Source of the DNA: Shimia sp022448905
GTDB lineage: Bacteria > Pseudomonadota > Alphaproteobacteria > Rhodobacterales > Rhodobacteraceae
Assembly: GCF_047126315.1 (NCBI RefSeq)
Contig: NZ_CP138953.1
Span: 3,534,001-3,598,000, forward strand
DNA: 64,000 nt
Direction of reading: 5' to 3'
Shown here: one piece after another, positions 30,035-38,976 of the stretch
Position numbering within the stretch: the first letter of the stretch is position 1
How the letters are laid out: each line of letters starts with the position of its first letter
The notes under the pieces: model-generated
Databases searched by the model: none
Seen by the model: only the letters and a program-made list of their open reading frames with translations
What the model was told of the DNA's origin: nothing
Program-made: the position numbers and the translations under genes

Positions 30035-31270
30035 ATGTCAGATTTTCAGCGGACAGAACAAGCACTTGCCTATAGCAAGCGTTTCTCATACGGATTGCAC
30101 TCCAAAAAAAATCAAGCAACCACTGAGTGCAAAAAGGCTATCGCCGCACAACCAAAGAAGACACGCCGCCATATGAAAAATTCAGAACTGTGCGATCCTA
30201 TCAGATACTTCCTTCAAAGACTGAAAGGTGGCGCAAAGCTGTGCCTCCTACCCATTTCTAGACTGCATACCGAGCAAATAATTCCAGTTAGTTCAGATGT
30301 GGTAATCTATCCTGCAGGAAGTTTGTCTGCCGATGATTTCAATTTGGTTTGGTGGCCAAGCTTTGGATATGATGAAATTTGCCGACGGAATAAGGTGTCG
30401 GCGAACTTGGTATCAGTGGAGGGCAATGATCTGCATTGGATTAAATCTGCAGCTACTCTGATTGACCGAGACACCTTGTTTGATAGCACAATTATTGCGG
30501 TCCTTGTAGACCTTGATTGGGGTGAGTTTCTCGAACCGCCTGCGCATGAATTCCACCTTGAATGCCTGCGCAAAGCCATTGCAATTGCAGAAACTCATAT
30601 GGACTTGATAAAATTTCGCTACTGCAACCCTAAAGTACCTGAAACTTTTCCGGGGACATCAGGATATCACAGCGGTAGCGGGTTCACGTCTGGAGTTTTT
30701 TACACCCTGCGCGACAACGAGTCATACCTGATTTCAGGGGAGATTGTGTCAACGACGCTGGTTCGCGGCCTGGGACTTGAACTGGATAGTTCAAGCTCTG
30801 CTGATCAGCTCGGAGACGGACAAGTCGGTAAAATCGCGAAACATGCACTCCGACTTTATTCGGAAGCACTTATAGCACCAACGGAAACAATGAAGTTCGT
30901 GCAGTTGATGAATTTGATCGAGTACATTGCTTCACCATTTGAATACATGAAGATGGCGAACGTAAAGAAGAAGATTGCTTATCATGTTGCAAAGGACCGT
31001 GATGGCTATCAGGAAATAATTGAGGATTTTAAGCTACTAACTAGTGAACCTGGAAGTGCGAACGGCCCAAATAACGGATTACGGCACAATATAGTACATC
31101 TGGGAAAAAACATTGAACAATTGACCGGGCCAGCACAACGCTCCGAGATTTTTGGGCGTATGATTTCTTACACCTCTATTCCAATACATGATCTGATTAA
31201 GTTTTCAGGAGAAAACTGGGACGCTATCGATGGGTATAGGATGGAAATGAAGCAGTCGCTGGGGGTTTGA
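30035..31270 (+). CDS. Hypothetical protein with a C-terminal HEPN-like motif
   Basis: 411 aa, AT-rich codon use unlike the core genes. Residues 285-345 form helices (LMNLIEYIASPFEYMKM) ending in LRHNIVHLGK: R350-x4-H355 with His next to Arg. This is the R-[N/D/H]-x3-H signature of HEPN domains, seen in Apea-like proteins and many defence or toxin RNases. The N-terminal 270 residues are unrecognised. No Shine-Dalgarno is evident at 30035; an in-frame ATG at 30173 (MKNSELCDP) is the alternative. The HEPN call is motif-based only. No partner nucleotidyltransferase (MNT antitoxin) gene is adjacent. Confidence 0.5.
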   Translation: MSDFQRTEQALAYSKRFSYGLHSKKNQATTECKKAIAAQPKKTRRHMKNSELCDPIRYFLQRLKGGAKLCLLPISRLHTEQIIPVSSDVVIYPAGSLSADDFNLVWWPSFGYDEICRRNKVSANLVSVEGNDLHWIKSAATLIDRDTLFDSTIIAVLVDLDWGEFLEPPAHEFHLECLRKAIAIAETHMDLIKFRYCNPKVPETFPGTSGYHSGSGFTSGVFYTLRDNESYLISGEIVSTTLVRGLGLELDSSSSADQLGDGQVGKIAKHALRLYSEALIAPTETMKFVQLMNLIEYIASPFEYMKMANVKKKIAYHVAKDRDGYQEIIEDFKLLTSEPGSANGPNNGLRHNIVHLGKNIEQLTGPAQRSEIFGRMISYTSIPIHDLIKFSGENWDAIDGYRMEMKQSLGV

Positions 31271-31336
31271 TGTCCGGTCATCGGAATGCCAAAGATTCCG
31301 CCTTTGATTGACCTTCTTATTTGGAGTCATAAGTCG

Positions 31337-32269
31337 ATGCGTCTCCTTGCACGCTTATACCTTACTATTTTGTGCAGTGTGGGATGCGGTCTGACTGCTC
31401 CCGCAATGGCGGATACACTCGGAAAACCGATAATGAAACTGACCCGCATTGAGAATGAGGTTGGTGCCAATCGTCGGTACGGGTTCTCCAGAGTGCGCGG
31501 GCACACACGGCTTGGCAATCGTAGCCAAAGGTTTGATATTCGCCACGGTGATTGCGGCGGCAACAAATACTGGGATGACTGCGCCAATGATCGTCAGCGT
31601 GTGGAGCGGAAAGAAGACCCGAAGGACCGCATTCAACGTGTTGGATCGCAAGTCTGGTATGGCTGGTCCATGTTTCTTGATCCCAATTACCCCGATCTTT
31701 GGAAGACCAACGCGGCATTCGGGCAGGTCAAGATGCGCAACTGGCGCTCGCCAATCTGGATGATCAAGCTGAAGCAAGGCCGGTTCGCTCTCAATTTGCA
31801 CGCGCAGGATAATTGCTACTTCGGACGCTTAGCTGACTTTCGTGGGCGCTGGATGGATTTCACGTTGTATGCAGACTATAGCCCGTCACCGTCCGGCCCC
31901 AGCGTGATTTTGTATTTGAACGGTCAGAAAGCTTGTACATACAGCAAGCCGTTGATCACCTCGGCCATGGCCAACGTGCAGGATGGCGACCTGTACATAA
32001 AGTACGGCATCTACAACAGCTACGTGAGCCGTTGGTTGGACCGAAACAAAACCCAATCCGTGGCTGCGCTGGCGTTGGAAGATCGCTTCTCTTTGTCCAC
32101 TGGAGCGCAGGGAGCCTCCGATAGTCCCGCCGCGACGCCGTTCAAGTATGATTGGGGGGTCGAGTTGCCCACGCAAATCGCATTCTACGACGAGATGCGA
32201 TACGGGTCTAATCGCGATCAGGTGGACGTTCGGATGATTGAAGCCCGGGGCGGAAAAGCTATGGATTAG
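31337..32269 (+). CDS. Secreted polysaccharide-lyase-like protein (heparin lyase I family)
   Basis: 310 aa with a Sec signal peptide (MRLLARLYLTILCSVGCG, cleavage after AMA). The mature part has the beta-jelly-roll pattern of the Polysacc_lyase family: RFDIRHGDCGGNKYWDDCAN with DRQRVE (acid/basic cluster), VWYGWSMFLDPNYP, then FGQVKM and later WMDFTLYADYSPSPSG with LYLNGQKACTY. Proteins of this family are often lyases of acidic polysaccharides or are of unproven activity. GGAG lies upstream of the ATG; 17 codons are open before it. Likely acts outside the inner membrane. Confidence 0.75.
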   Translation: MRLLARLYLTILCSVGCGLTAPAMADTLGKPIMKLTRIENEVGANRRYGFSRVRGHTRLGNRSQRFDIRHGDCGGNKYWDDCANDRQRVERKEDPKDRIQRVGSQVWYGWSMFLDPNYPDLWKTNAAFGQVKMRNWRSPIWMIKLKQGRFALNLHAQDNCYFGRLADFRGRWMDFTLYADYSPSPSGPSVILYLNGQKACTYSKPLITSAMANVQDGDLYIKYGIYNSYVSRWLDRNKTQSVAALALEDRFSLSTGAQGASDSPAATPFKYDWGVELPTQIAFYDEMRYGSNRDQVDVRMIEARGGKAMD

Positions 32270-32415
32270 TAGTAACGTTTCCCGGAGGTATTGCTCAAGC
32301 AATTCAGTTCGAAATCCTCCATTGAAATTCCCCTATTTCATAGGAGTTCAATACTGGTTTTCGAACGATGGAATATCCGAAAACTGTCCCAATAGTGGCT
32401 GGGTCTTGTTACAAA

Positions 32416-32450
32416 AAGGGGTTTTGATATGCTTCAAAACCCCTTGCTTT
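32416..32450 (+). terminator. Hairpin downstream of the polysaccharide lyase gene
   Basis: A perfect 12-bp stem AAGGGGTTTTGA (32416-32427) with its complement at 32434-32445, six-base loop, followed by GCTTTATC. It is 147 bases past the stop; the T-tract is weak. Confidence 0.5.
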
Positions 32451-32781
32451 ATCTGGAGAACTACACTGCCATGCAGATGTCTTTCATGTGCATATTGCTA
32501 CAGCTAAGCGTGCCCATCGCCCTGAAGCAAAATAAAAAAGCAACGATATCGACATGTCGCTACCTCCCTTCGTCTCCGCCGTGGTGGCAACATATGTAAT
32601 AAAGATTGATAAGTGTCTCTCTGCTGTATGCGAATCTCGCCCAATCTCTGGGTCCGATTTCGGCGTTGATATTACCCCTGCTTCTCGTCACTTGGGATTG
32701 TCACACAATTGGCTGTTGCGACGTGTGACACTCCAAGGTAAACGCCCTAAATATAAGGGAAAGCACTACCCGGCGTGGGTT

Positions 32782-32798
32782 TCCTACCACCCCAGCCA
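32782..32798 (+). repeat. Putative second att site (tRNA-Gln-derived 17-mer)
   Basis: Exact copy of the last 17 bases of tRNA-Gln (28056-28072), same orientation, 4.7 kb apart. It is followed 49 bases later by the same 24-bp sequence that follows the tRNA by 59 bases. It marks the far end of an integrated segment. Confidence 0.7.
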
Positions 32799-33028
32799 CT
32801 ATTCCTTGATCGATACAAGCAAGCAGCTAGGTCCGCCACGGGTCTAAGAAATGCCCCTGTTTATGCCCCACTTCGGGAACCATCTCTCCTAGGGCTATCT
32901 ATCCACTTTAATAGGTATGAGTAATGGATAGTTTGAATAGTGAAGAGGGGTAGAGAGACCTAAGTAGTGGGTTCTTCTGAATTTCTTATTCTCTAACTAT
33001 AAGTCCCAAGAAGATAAGAGGACCGAGC

Positions 33029-33124
33029 ATGGCTGAGATCGAGAACCCGCGGCATTCAAGGCCCCTAGATGTGCATCGTTGGTCAGAGCATTCCGAGGTA
33101 AAGAGCCTAGTGCGTACTTCATGA
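33029..33124 (+). pseudogene. Truncated gene start, 31 codons
   Basis: ATG with AGAGGA upstream encodes MAEIENPRHSRPLDVHRWSE and stops after 31 codons (TGA 33122-33124). The short, rather conserved-looking start after a good ribosome binding site suggests a gene cut off by the insertion of the RTX gene segment. Family not identified. Confidence 0.3.
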
Positions 33125-33150
33125 GAGTTCTCTGCGCAACGCAAAACGAA

Positions 33151-36100
33151 TTACAAAATCACCATGTCATCGAGCAGTTCAGCTATGGTAGTGTTGCGTA
33201 CAGTTAGACGGTCGCCATCACCAAACTCAAAGACGACGTCTCCTTCGATCGCGGTGGCAAAGTCAAACGCATCCGACCCCGGAGCGAAGGCGAAGTTATC
33301 AAGCTCAATAGTGTCGATGTCATCCTGAAAGTCGACGATTACGTCGTGATCTTCACCGCGATCGAAATGAAAGGTGTCCGCATCCGCGCCGCCTGACAGT
33401 TGATCGGTGCCAGGCCCTCCATCTAACCTATCAAGGCCTTTTCCGCCTTCGAGGACATCATCGCCTTGCCTGCCGTACAAGCGATCATTGCCGCCAAAGC
33501 CGCGCAGAGTGTTTTTGCCAAATGTCCCTAGGAGAACATCAGCCCCAGTGTTCGAACCAGAAGCACCTTCGAAACCGGAAATCGTGTCGTTGGACGCCCA
33601 GGATCTCGAGATCATGTCGGTGTGGAGGTTCAGTGTCACACCATTGGTACTATCGTAATAGCTGATGTAATCCCGTCCTTCGCCGCCGAAGAAGCTCTCT
33701 GCTCCGCCACCACCCACACGAACAAAGTCTTCTCCGTCGCCCAAAATCACTCGGTCATTGCCCGATCCCGCGTAGACGCTGTCGTTGCCGCCGAAGGTCC
33801 GGATTGTATTGGCGCCAGACGTGCCATGGATCCGGTCACCGCCGGTTGCGCTGCCCGTAATACCTTCGAACCCGCTGATAGTGTCATTTCCGACCCATCC
33901 ACCGGAAACGATATTGGTCGTCAGGTTGACTGTTACACCACCGCCACTGTTGAAGTAGCTTATGTAATCCCAGCCTGCGCCGCCGTGAAAGGTTTCCTGT
34001 CCACCACCGACCCGGACAAAGTCATTCCCATCGCCAAGATGGACTTCATCGGCGCCACCGCCTGCGTAAACGCTGTCGTTGCCGCCATAGGTGCGGATCA
34101 CATTGACGGCATTCGAGCCGTAGATCACATCATCCCCGACCCGCGACCCGGAGGCATTTTCGAAGTTCACCAAACGATCGTCGGCGGCTAGTCCCCCGGC
34201 CGTGAAGTAACTCGATAGGCTGATCGTGACGCCACCAACACTGTCATAGTAACTGATGTAGTCGATGCCGTCACCACCATCGAGATAGTTGCTGCCTCGG
34301 CCCACACGCACGTAGTCATCGCCATCGCCGAGATACAGCTGATCGTCGCCATCCCCGGTACTTACCCGGTCGCCACCGCCAAGTGTCTCAATAATGTCGG
34401 CGCCTTGCGTTCCCGCCAACAGGTCAATTCCTTCAGTCCCTAAGATCTGGTTGCGGTCATTGTTGACAATCATACCCGTTCCTGAGACGGCGCTGAGACC
34501 AATACCTTCGTCCACGGGTGTGACTAAGAGCGAAAACGCCTCGGTCGACTCGCTTAGGGTGTCGCGCATCAAGTCAATTGTGACCGAAGCCCGGATCGCT
34601 CCTGGCTGAAAAATGATAGTTCCAGTCTGAGCTACGTAGTCCAAGCCAGCGACAGCAGTACCGTCGACGGTTGTGAACGTAAACGACGTCGCGGTTTCAA
34701 AAGCCTCGGAGATGCGGACGTCGAACACCGCTTGCCTCACAGTTGCGCCCTCAACGACCTCGGGATTGGACACGTAGATCACGCGCTCTGGCAACGGTTC
34801 GTAATCATCAAAGAAGTTGGCGGCAACATCGACGCCGATCGAACTGAATGCTGACGGAACTCCCTCATCATCCACCAGGGCCATCATCCAATGTCCAGGA
34901 ATCATAATATTGGCATTCGGGATGGTGACGGTGATTGTCGTGCTATCGATCACACTAAAGGTGAGTGGGACATAGCGAGCGTCGGAGTTAGTAGAATGGG
35001 TGACCGCACCCACGCGCAAAGCACCGATGCGCGCAATATCGGATGTGTCGTCGACTGTAATCGTGATCTGGGTTCCGGACTGAATGACCTGGTCAATTGA
35101 GGTAATCACCGGTTGGTCGGCCAGGTTCCCGGTATCATTATAATATATGTCCGGGGAAAAAATCTGCGCATTCAGGTTGGTCAAAGGCCCCGGAGCACCA
35201 CCTCCGCCGGAAATGACGGTTCCGTCTTCCAATACAACAGCTGCAGAATGATAGAGGCGTGCCAAATCCTCGGCCGCCAAAACAAGCGTTTCGCCGGTTT
35301 GAGGATTGAAACGAATTGCGGTGAGTTGCGCACTATCTACATCGTCTTCGAATGAGCCCTGGCCTATGAACTCGCTGTCATAGTCCGTGCCGCCTGTGAT
35401 CAGCACAGAGCCGTCGGCAAGGATCGACATATTCCCTGCCGTGCGCCCATCGGGCATTTGCCCCACCTGTGCGAAAGTCGGCACACTCGGCGACAGATCC
35501 ACGGACCATATCCCGCCGTCGATATCCACCATCAGCACCTTATCGACATCGTACATGACGGAGGGATCCATCTTGTGACTCGCGAAAGGCAGGGTGGTGA
35601 CCTGTGAGACAGTTCCGGTGCCCTGGGTTGTCATAATGTAGACATCGCGCCCAAAAGCCTCGAGCACCACAATCTCACCACTTGAGCGCTGGAATGCATG
35701 AGGATACCACCAAGCTTCGTTGAGGTTCCCGGCGTCGTTTGTATCACCTTCGAAGTCTTGAATCTCGGCACCAGTGAGACTTCGGAAGCCGGACGTCGGG
35801 CTCCAGATTTCAGGGATTGAGCTGCCGTCCTTGACAGCATTGCGCCCGCCCAAAGCGAGTATCTCACCGTTAGCCAGCGTCAAAACGGTTGGGTACCATC
35901 GCGCGTACTCCATCGTCTCGGAGGCAGGCGTTAGCTCGAGAGTACGCGGGTCGAAAACGATGAGGCTGTTGACCCCATCGTTCGCACCACCAGGTCCGGA
36001 TTTACGGGCGTCACCGCCGAAAATCATCACCAATCCCGTTGCCGGATCTAGTGCCATGTGGGCGCAGAAAATGTCCGTTTCGGTCGTATTGGGTAGAGTA

Positions 36101-36288
36101 TGGTGACGGCCCGTCTCGGGATCGTAGACGTCATAGATGAAGTTGGCGCCTTGCATGCCGCGTTCATCTGTCCCAAAGGAAAGCACCTTGCCATCAGGCA
36201 ACACGAGCATGTGGAGCGGAATGATTGGCCAGTCTTGCAGGTCACCCCATTCGCCATCACCCTCAAAATCCATTGCTTGCATATTCAC
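33151..36288 (-). CDS. RTX protein with galactose-oxidase-like copper-radical domain, Calx-beta and calcium-binding repeats
   Basis: 1045 aa, no Sec signal. Residues 1-390 form a kelch-like beta-propeller, then a galactose-oxidase-type E-set domain (about 390-500), a Calx-beta domain (about 515-625), three long RTX repeat blocks (GGxGxDxx nonapeptides, about 630-970) and a serralysin-like C-terminus typical of type I secretion substrates. Every residue of the copper-radical centre of galactose/glyoxal oxidases (AA5) is present: C75 (DIFCAHM) and Y132 (ARWYPTV) for the thioether cofactor, Y346-H347 (RLYHSAAV) and H431 (VTHSTNSD) for copper. So an extracellular copper-radical alcohol or aldehyde oxidase is likely; substrate unknown. 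Start is GTG 36288 or ATG 36282. No type I secretion genes are in the window. Confidence 0.85.
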   Translation of the reverse strand: MNMQAMDFEGDGEWGDLQDWPIIPLHMLVLPDGKVLSFGTDERGMQGANFIYDVYDPETGRHHTLPNTTETDIFCAHMALDPATGLVMIFGGDARKSGPGGANDGVNSLIVFDPRTLELTPASETMEYARWYPTVLTLANGEILALGGRNAVKDGSSIPEIWSPTSGFRSLTGAEIQDFEGDTNDAGNLNEAWWYPHAFQRSSGEIVVLEAFGRDVYIMTTQGTGTVSQVTTLPFASHKMDPSVMYDVDKVLMVDIDGGIWSVDLSPSVPTFAQVGQMPDGRTAGNMSILADGSVLITGGTDYDSEFIGQGSFEDDVDSAQLTAIRFNPQTGETLVLAAEDLARLYHSAAVVLEDGTVISGGGGAPGPLTNLNAQIFSPDIYYNDTGNLADQPVITSIDQVIQSGTQITITVDDTSDIARIGALRVGAVTHSTNSDARYVPLTFSVIDSTTITVTIPNANIMIPGHWMMALVDDEGVPSAFSSIGVDVAANFFDDYEPLPERVIYVSNPEVVEGATVRQAVFDVRISEAFETATSFTFTTVDGTAVAGLDYVAQTGTIIFQPGAIRASVTIDLMRDTLSESTEAFSLLVTPVDEGIGLSAVSGTGMIVNNDRNQILGTEGIDLLAGTQGADIIETLGGGDRVSTGDGDDQLYLGDGDDYVRVGRGSNYLDGGDGIDYISYYDSVGGVTISLSSYFTAGGLAADDRLVNFENASGSRVGDDVIYGSNAVNVIRTYGGNDSVYAGGGADEVHLGDGNDFVRVGGGQETFHGGAGWDYISYFNSGGGVTVNLTTNIVSGGWVGNDTISGFEGITGSATGGDRIHGTSGANTIRTFGGNDSVYAGSGNDRVILGDGEDFVRVGGGGAESFFGGEGRDYISYYDSTNGVTLNLHTDMISRSWASNDTISGFEGASGSNTGADVLLGTFGKNTLRGFGGNDRLYGRQGDDVLEGGKGLDRLDGGPGTDQLSGGADADTFHFDRGEDHDVIVDFQDDIDTIELDNFAFAPGSDAFDFATAIEGDVVFEFGDGDRLTVRNTTIAELLDDMVIL

Positions 36289-36500
36289 CGCCGGTTTGCC
36301 CCCAATAAAAAACGAAGTCCCTTTTCATCTGTTAGTAGGCCATATCAATACGTTGAGGTCACTAGCAACAGCGATTTGAATATCTTGTTGTTTCTGTAGC
36401 TTGCATCCTGTGAGCTGATCCTCTCTCACTGAAGTGGCCCGCTCTGAGCCTCCCCAACTGAACTGGTCCACCGCTATGTTTAGGAAACGGAGGACCAAGG
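36289..36500. other. Intergenic stretch upstream of the RTX gene
   Basis: Holds the leader of the RTX gene and, from about 36430, a degenerate insertion-sequence left end (TGAACTGGTCCACC segment) that leads into the orfA remnant. I see no gene. Confidence 0.4.
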
Positions 36501-36786
36501 ATGGCGAACAAACGACCGAAGCCCAAATAGATTGTCTCGAAGTTATGTCAGGTTGAAGTGCTAATGGGGCAAGGCATATCCCGTTTGGATGCAATCTGAC
36601 AGATCGGTGTTATTGAACAGACCTATTACCTCTGGCGCAAGCAGCATGGTGAAATGGGTGTGGATCAAACGAAGGACACTCGAAGCGCGGCGCTTGCATT
36701 ACCGCCAGCACGCAGCATAATCAAACCAGCAAAATGAGCCGAACACTCTCTTAATTTACGCCGCTCTTGGTTCCAAAAATACTGAG
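36501..36786 (+). pseudogene. Chimeric IS remnant: decayed IS3-family orfA fused to the 3' end of a copy A/B-like IS
   Basis: The frame from ATG 36501 reads MANKRPKPK-stop-IVSKLCQVEVLMGQG-ISRLDAI-stop-QIGVIEQTYYLWRKQHG, an orfA with two in-frame stops (TAG near 36528, TGA near 36597). At the shared string GGATCAAACG it switches to sequence encoding KRRTLEARRLHYRQHAA-stop, homologous to the orfB end of copies A/B, followed by their post-IS block (GAGCCGAACACTCTCTTA). It shows that the last 50 or so bases belong to the IS family rather than to chance flank. Confidence 0.6.
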
Positions 36787-36965
36787 GATGTACAGCAAGG
36801 AAGCGTTTTTGCCTCAAATGGGGTGCCGTTTTTGGCTTCAAGTTCTTCAGTTGTCGTCATCGTTGTCACTGATTTTTGTCTTACCTTCAGCAAGGGCACC
36901 GTTGCCAAACGCCACGTATGCCTGCAAACTGGAACAGTATTCGAGTTTTTGATAGGAGTTTGCTG

Positions 36966-37175
36966 ATGCCCATGTATCAAAAAGAATGCGATAAATCGAA
37001 TGTATTTGCGTATGAGGTAGGCAAGGGTTTTATTGATGTAGAGTTCAAAGGTGGCACTATTTATCGATACGGTCTGGAAACCGTGGGAGAAGACACCTTG
37101 CAAGCCATGATTGAGCACGCAGAGGCTGGTGAAGGTCTCAATGCAATCATTAACAAGCTAGCCAAAAAGTCTTAA
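36966..37175 (+). CDS. KTSC domain-like small protein
   Basis: 69 aa. The segment SNVFAYEVGKGFIDVEFKGG then IYRYGLETVGEDTLQAMIEH and LNAIINKL matches the KTSC fold pattern (SS.I..V.Y....L.VEF..G..Y.Y..V). KTSC domains occur alone or beside nucleic-acid enzymes; function is unknown. AGGAG at 36952-36957 supports the ATG at 36966 over a longer frame. AT-rich relative to core genes, fitting the island. Confidence 0.65.
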   Translation: MPMYQKECDKSNVFAYEVGKGFIDVEFKGGTIYRYGLETVGEDTLQAMIEHAEAGEGLNAIINKLAKKS

Positions 37176-37426
37176 AAGATACCTCTTTGGTTTTGTGGGC
37201 GACTTTGGCCGGAATGATATCATTCCCTGCGCTTGAGCTTTCTCAGCGCTGTTAAGGCGGTGAAGCCTTCGGTTGAGTCCGGTGTTTGGCCAAGGATTTC
37301 GTCTTCGTGAATGTATAGAAAGTTTGTTCAGGAGTGTGACTTTATTTTCTGAAGTTGGCATAAACCAGCCTTTGAAAATTTACTGAGGGTCTTCAGAAGG
37401 TTGTGATACCGAAAAGGTCGCTAGAA

Positions 37427-37963
37427 ATGGAAACAGCTTATTTTTTGGACCATGAATGCCGCATTCGTCGGGTCGAAGGTTGCTGGAATGAATTTGCCTC
37501 GCAAAACGAAGGAACTGAAGCATTCGCGGAAAAGGTGGTCGGTCGCTCCATTTGGGATTTCACAGCCGGCTTTGAAGTTCAGAGTTTTTTGGATGCAGTT
37601 TTCTTGTTCGTTCACCGCTCTAAATCTGTGTTCGAAACAAAATATAAATGTGACAGCGCTGACACTTTTCGACTGTTCTCAATGACTGTAAGTCACGCCG
37701 ATGACGGGGGCATTCGCGTAAGTCACAAACTACTGCAACAAAACCAAAGGAACGCGCCTGGGAAACTTGCAGCTCTTGAGAACCATCGCTGTTTGAACCG
37801 TTGTTCCTTGTGCCGTCATTTCAAGCTTGGGAACGAGTGGATTAATCCTTTCGCCCACCCCGACGAGAAATTTTTTCCGAATAGCCACACGATCTGTCCT
37901 AGTTGCAGCGCTACAGTAAGGAAGGAACTCGGGCTTGTGCTCGACTTCCCCGTCCGTTCGTGA
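37427..37963 (+). CDS. PAS-like protein with C-terminal zinc-ribbon-like motif
   Basis: 178 aa. Residues 5-110 resemble a PAS fold (ETAYFLDHECRIRRVEGCWNEFA, VVGRSIWDFTAG, then beta strands). The C-terminus carries RCSLCRHFKLGNEW and HTICPSCSATV, two C-x2-C pairs about 35 residues apart as seen at the end of some bacterial PAS-family soluble proteins, where a zinc ion is likely. No output domain, so it may be a small redox or ligand sensor. The ATG at 37427 is preferred to the GTG eight codons upstream. Confidence 0.55.
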   Translation: METAYFLDHECRIRRVEGCWNEFASQNEGTEAFAEKVVGRSIWDFTAGFEVQSFLDAVFLFVHRSKSVFETKYKCDSADTFRLFSMTVSHADDGGIRVSHKLLQQNQRNAPGKLAALENHRCLNRCSLCRHFKLGNEWINPFAHPDEKFFPNSHTICPSCSATVRKELGLVLDFPVRS

Positions 37964-38236
37964 ACAAGTTAGCTAGCCTTGCATTTGCTATGATACTTTT
38001 TCGCGAGCCGGTACGGGCGTGCCCTGTTAGGGTGGACGCCAGCATTCTTTGCGATTGTTGTACTGGTTGAATGCTCATCTCTAAGCTTCGAGAATGTAAA
38101 AGGAACAAAGCGCCCACAATTAACCCTTTCTTAATTAATTTACTTAAAATTGTAGAGGCTGGCCCTTCGGTATAGGGGGTTCAAGCGGGTACTGGAAGAG
38201 GCCTTCACTGTAACGTTAATTAGTGAGGAACTCCCA

Positions 38237-38440
38237 ATGGCTACTTCAAAACTTTCCGACGGCGACAATTTCCGTGTTCTTGGGACCGGTGGGAACGCCA
38301 GGGTTGTCGAGGAAATCAAAGACATCTTTACGATGACTAAGCAGGAGCGATTTGCCAAGTTGGCCCAAGAACTTAAGGAAGAATTTGGCATCGAGGTTGA
38401 GAGCGGCACCGCCGACGCTCATTTGCGAGTGGTAAAATAG
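38237..38440 (+). CDS. Hypothetical protein, 67 aa
   Basis: MATSKLSDGDNFRVLGTGGN..., charged, helical second half (TKQERFAKLAQELKEEFG). Family not recognised. GAGGA lies 7-12 bases upstream of the ATG. It lies between the PAS/zinc gene and IS copy B. Confidence 0.45.
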   Translation: MATSKLSDGDNFRVLGTGGNARVVEEIKDIFTMTKQERFAKLAQELKEEFGIEVESGTADAHLRVVK

Positions 38441-38562
38441 CTGACCAATCAAGGCAACTGGGGAGGAAGAGGCATGTCTAAGTTTCGGTTTAGCGCCTCT
38501 TCGGGACAGGAGGCGGTGCTAAAGTGTCTGACGTCAGCACCTATGGGTCCAATTAGGGTGAT

Positions 38563-38976
38563 TTGATAAGGGAGAGTTTCTGGCTCATCGTAACCACTAA
38601 GGAGTGGAAGATGAGAAAGACTACGAAGAGCCCTGGCGAGAAGATCGTTAAAGATATCAAGCGCGCCACCCGTAAACAGTATTCGGCGGAAGAGAAGATC
38701 CGTATCGTCCTTGATGGTCTTCGTGGCGAGGACAGCATAGCTGAACTGTGTCGCCGCGAGGGGATTTCTCAAGGCGTTTACTACAAATGGTCGAAGGACT
38801 TCATGGAGGCCGGTAAGAAGCGGCTGGCGGGCGATACAGCGCGTGCCGCAAACACTGACGAGGTGAAAGAACTGCGCCGCGAAGCAAAGGATCTCAAGGA
38901 GGTTGTCGCGGAGCAAACATTGGAACTGCGTCTTCTCAAAAAAAGCATGACAGGCGATGGGGGCGACCACGAATGA
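38563..38976 (+). CDS. IS3-family transposase OrfA (copy B)
   Basis: 137 aa, identical in sequence to copy A orfA: helix-turn-helix followed by a leucine-rich dimerisation helix. Overlaps orfB by 4 bases (ATGA), where the -1 frameshift that makes the fused transposase is expected. Confidence 0.92.
   Translation: MIRESFWLIVTTKEWKMRKTTKSPGEKIVKDIKRATRKQYSAEEKIRIVLDGLRGEDSIAELCRREGISQGVYYKWSKDFMEAGKKRLAGDTARAANTDEVKELRREAKDLKEVVAEQTLELRLLKKSMTGDGGDHE

Larger units (their letters stand above)
32270..33150. other. Mostly gene-free stretch with att repeat and remnants
   Basis: Contains a hairpin terminator (32416-32450), the second tRNA-derived 17-mer (32782-32798), the second copy of the 24-bp repeat (32847-32870) and a 31-codon fragment (33029-33124). 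A 97-codon open frame at 32554-32847 spans the att repeat; it includes ITPASRHLGLSHNWLLRRVT, weakly reminiscent of a helix-turn-helix, but has no Shine-Dalgarno and I do not count it as a gene. Confidence 0.5.

Noticed and set aside
32554..32847. 97-codon plus-strand frame with a weak helix-turn-helix-like segment
   Set aside because: No Shine-Dalgarno, spans the att 17-mer and resembles fragments; not enough support for a gene.
36756..37118. 120-codon minus-strand frame
   Set aside because: Antisense to the KTSC-like gene and lacking a start signal.
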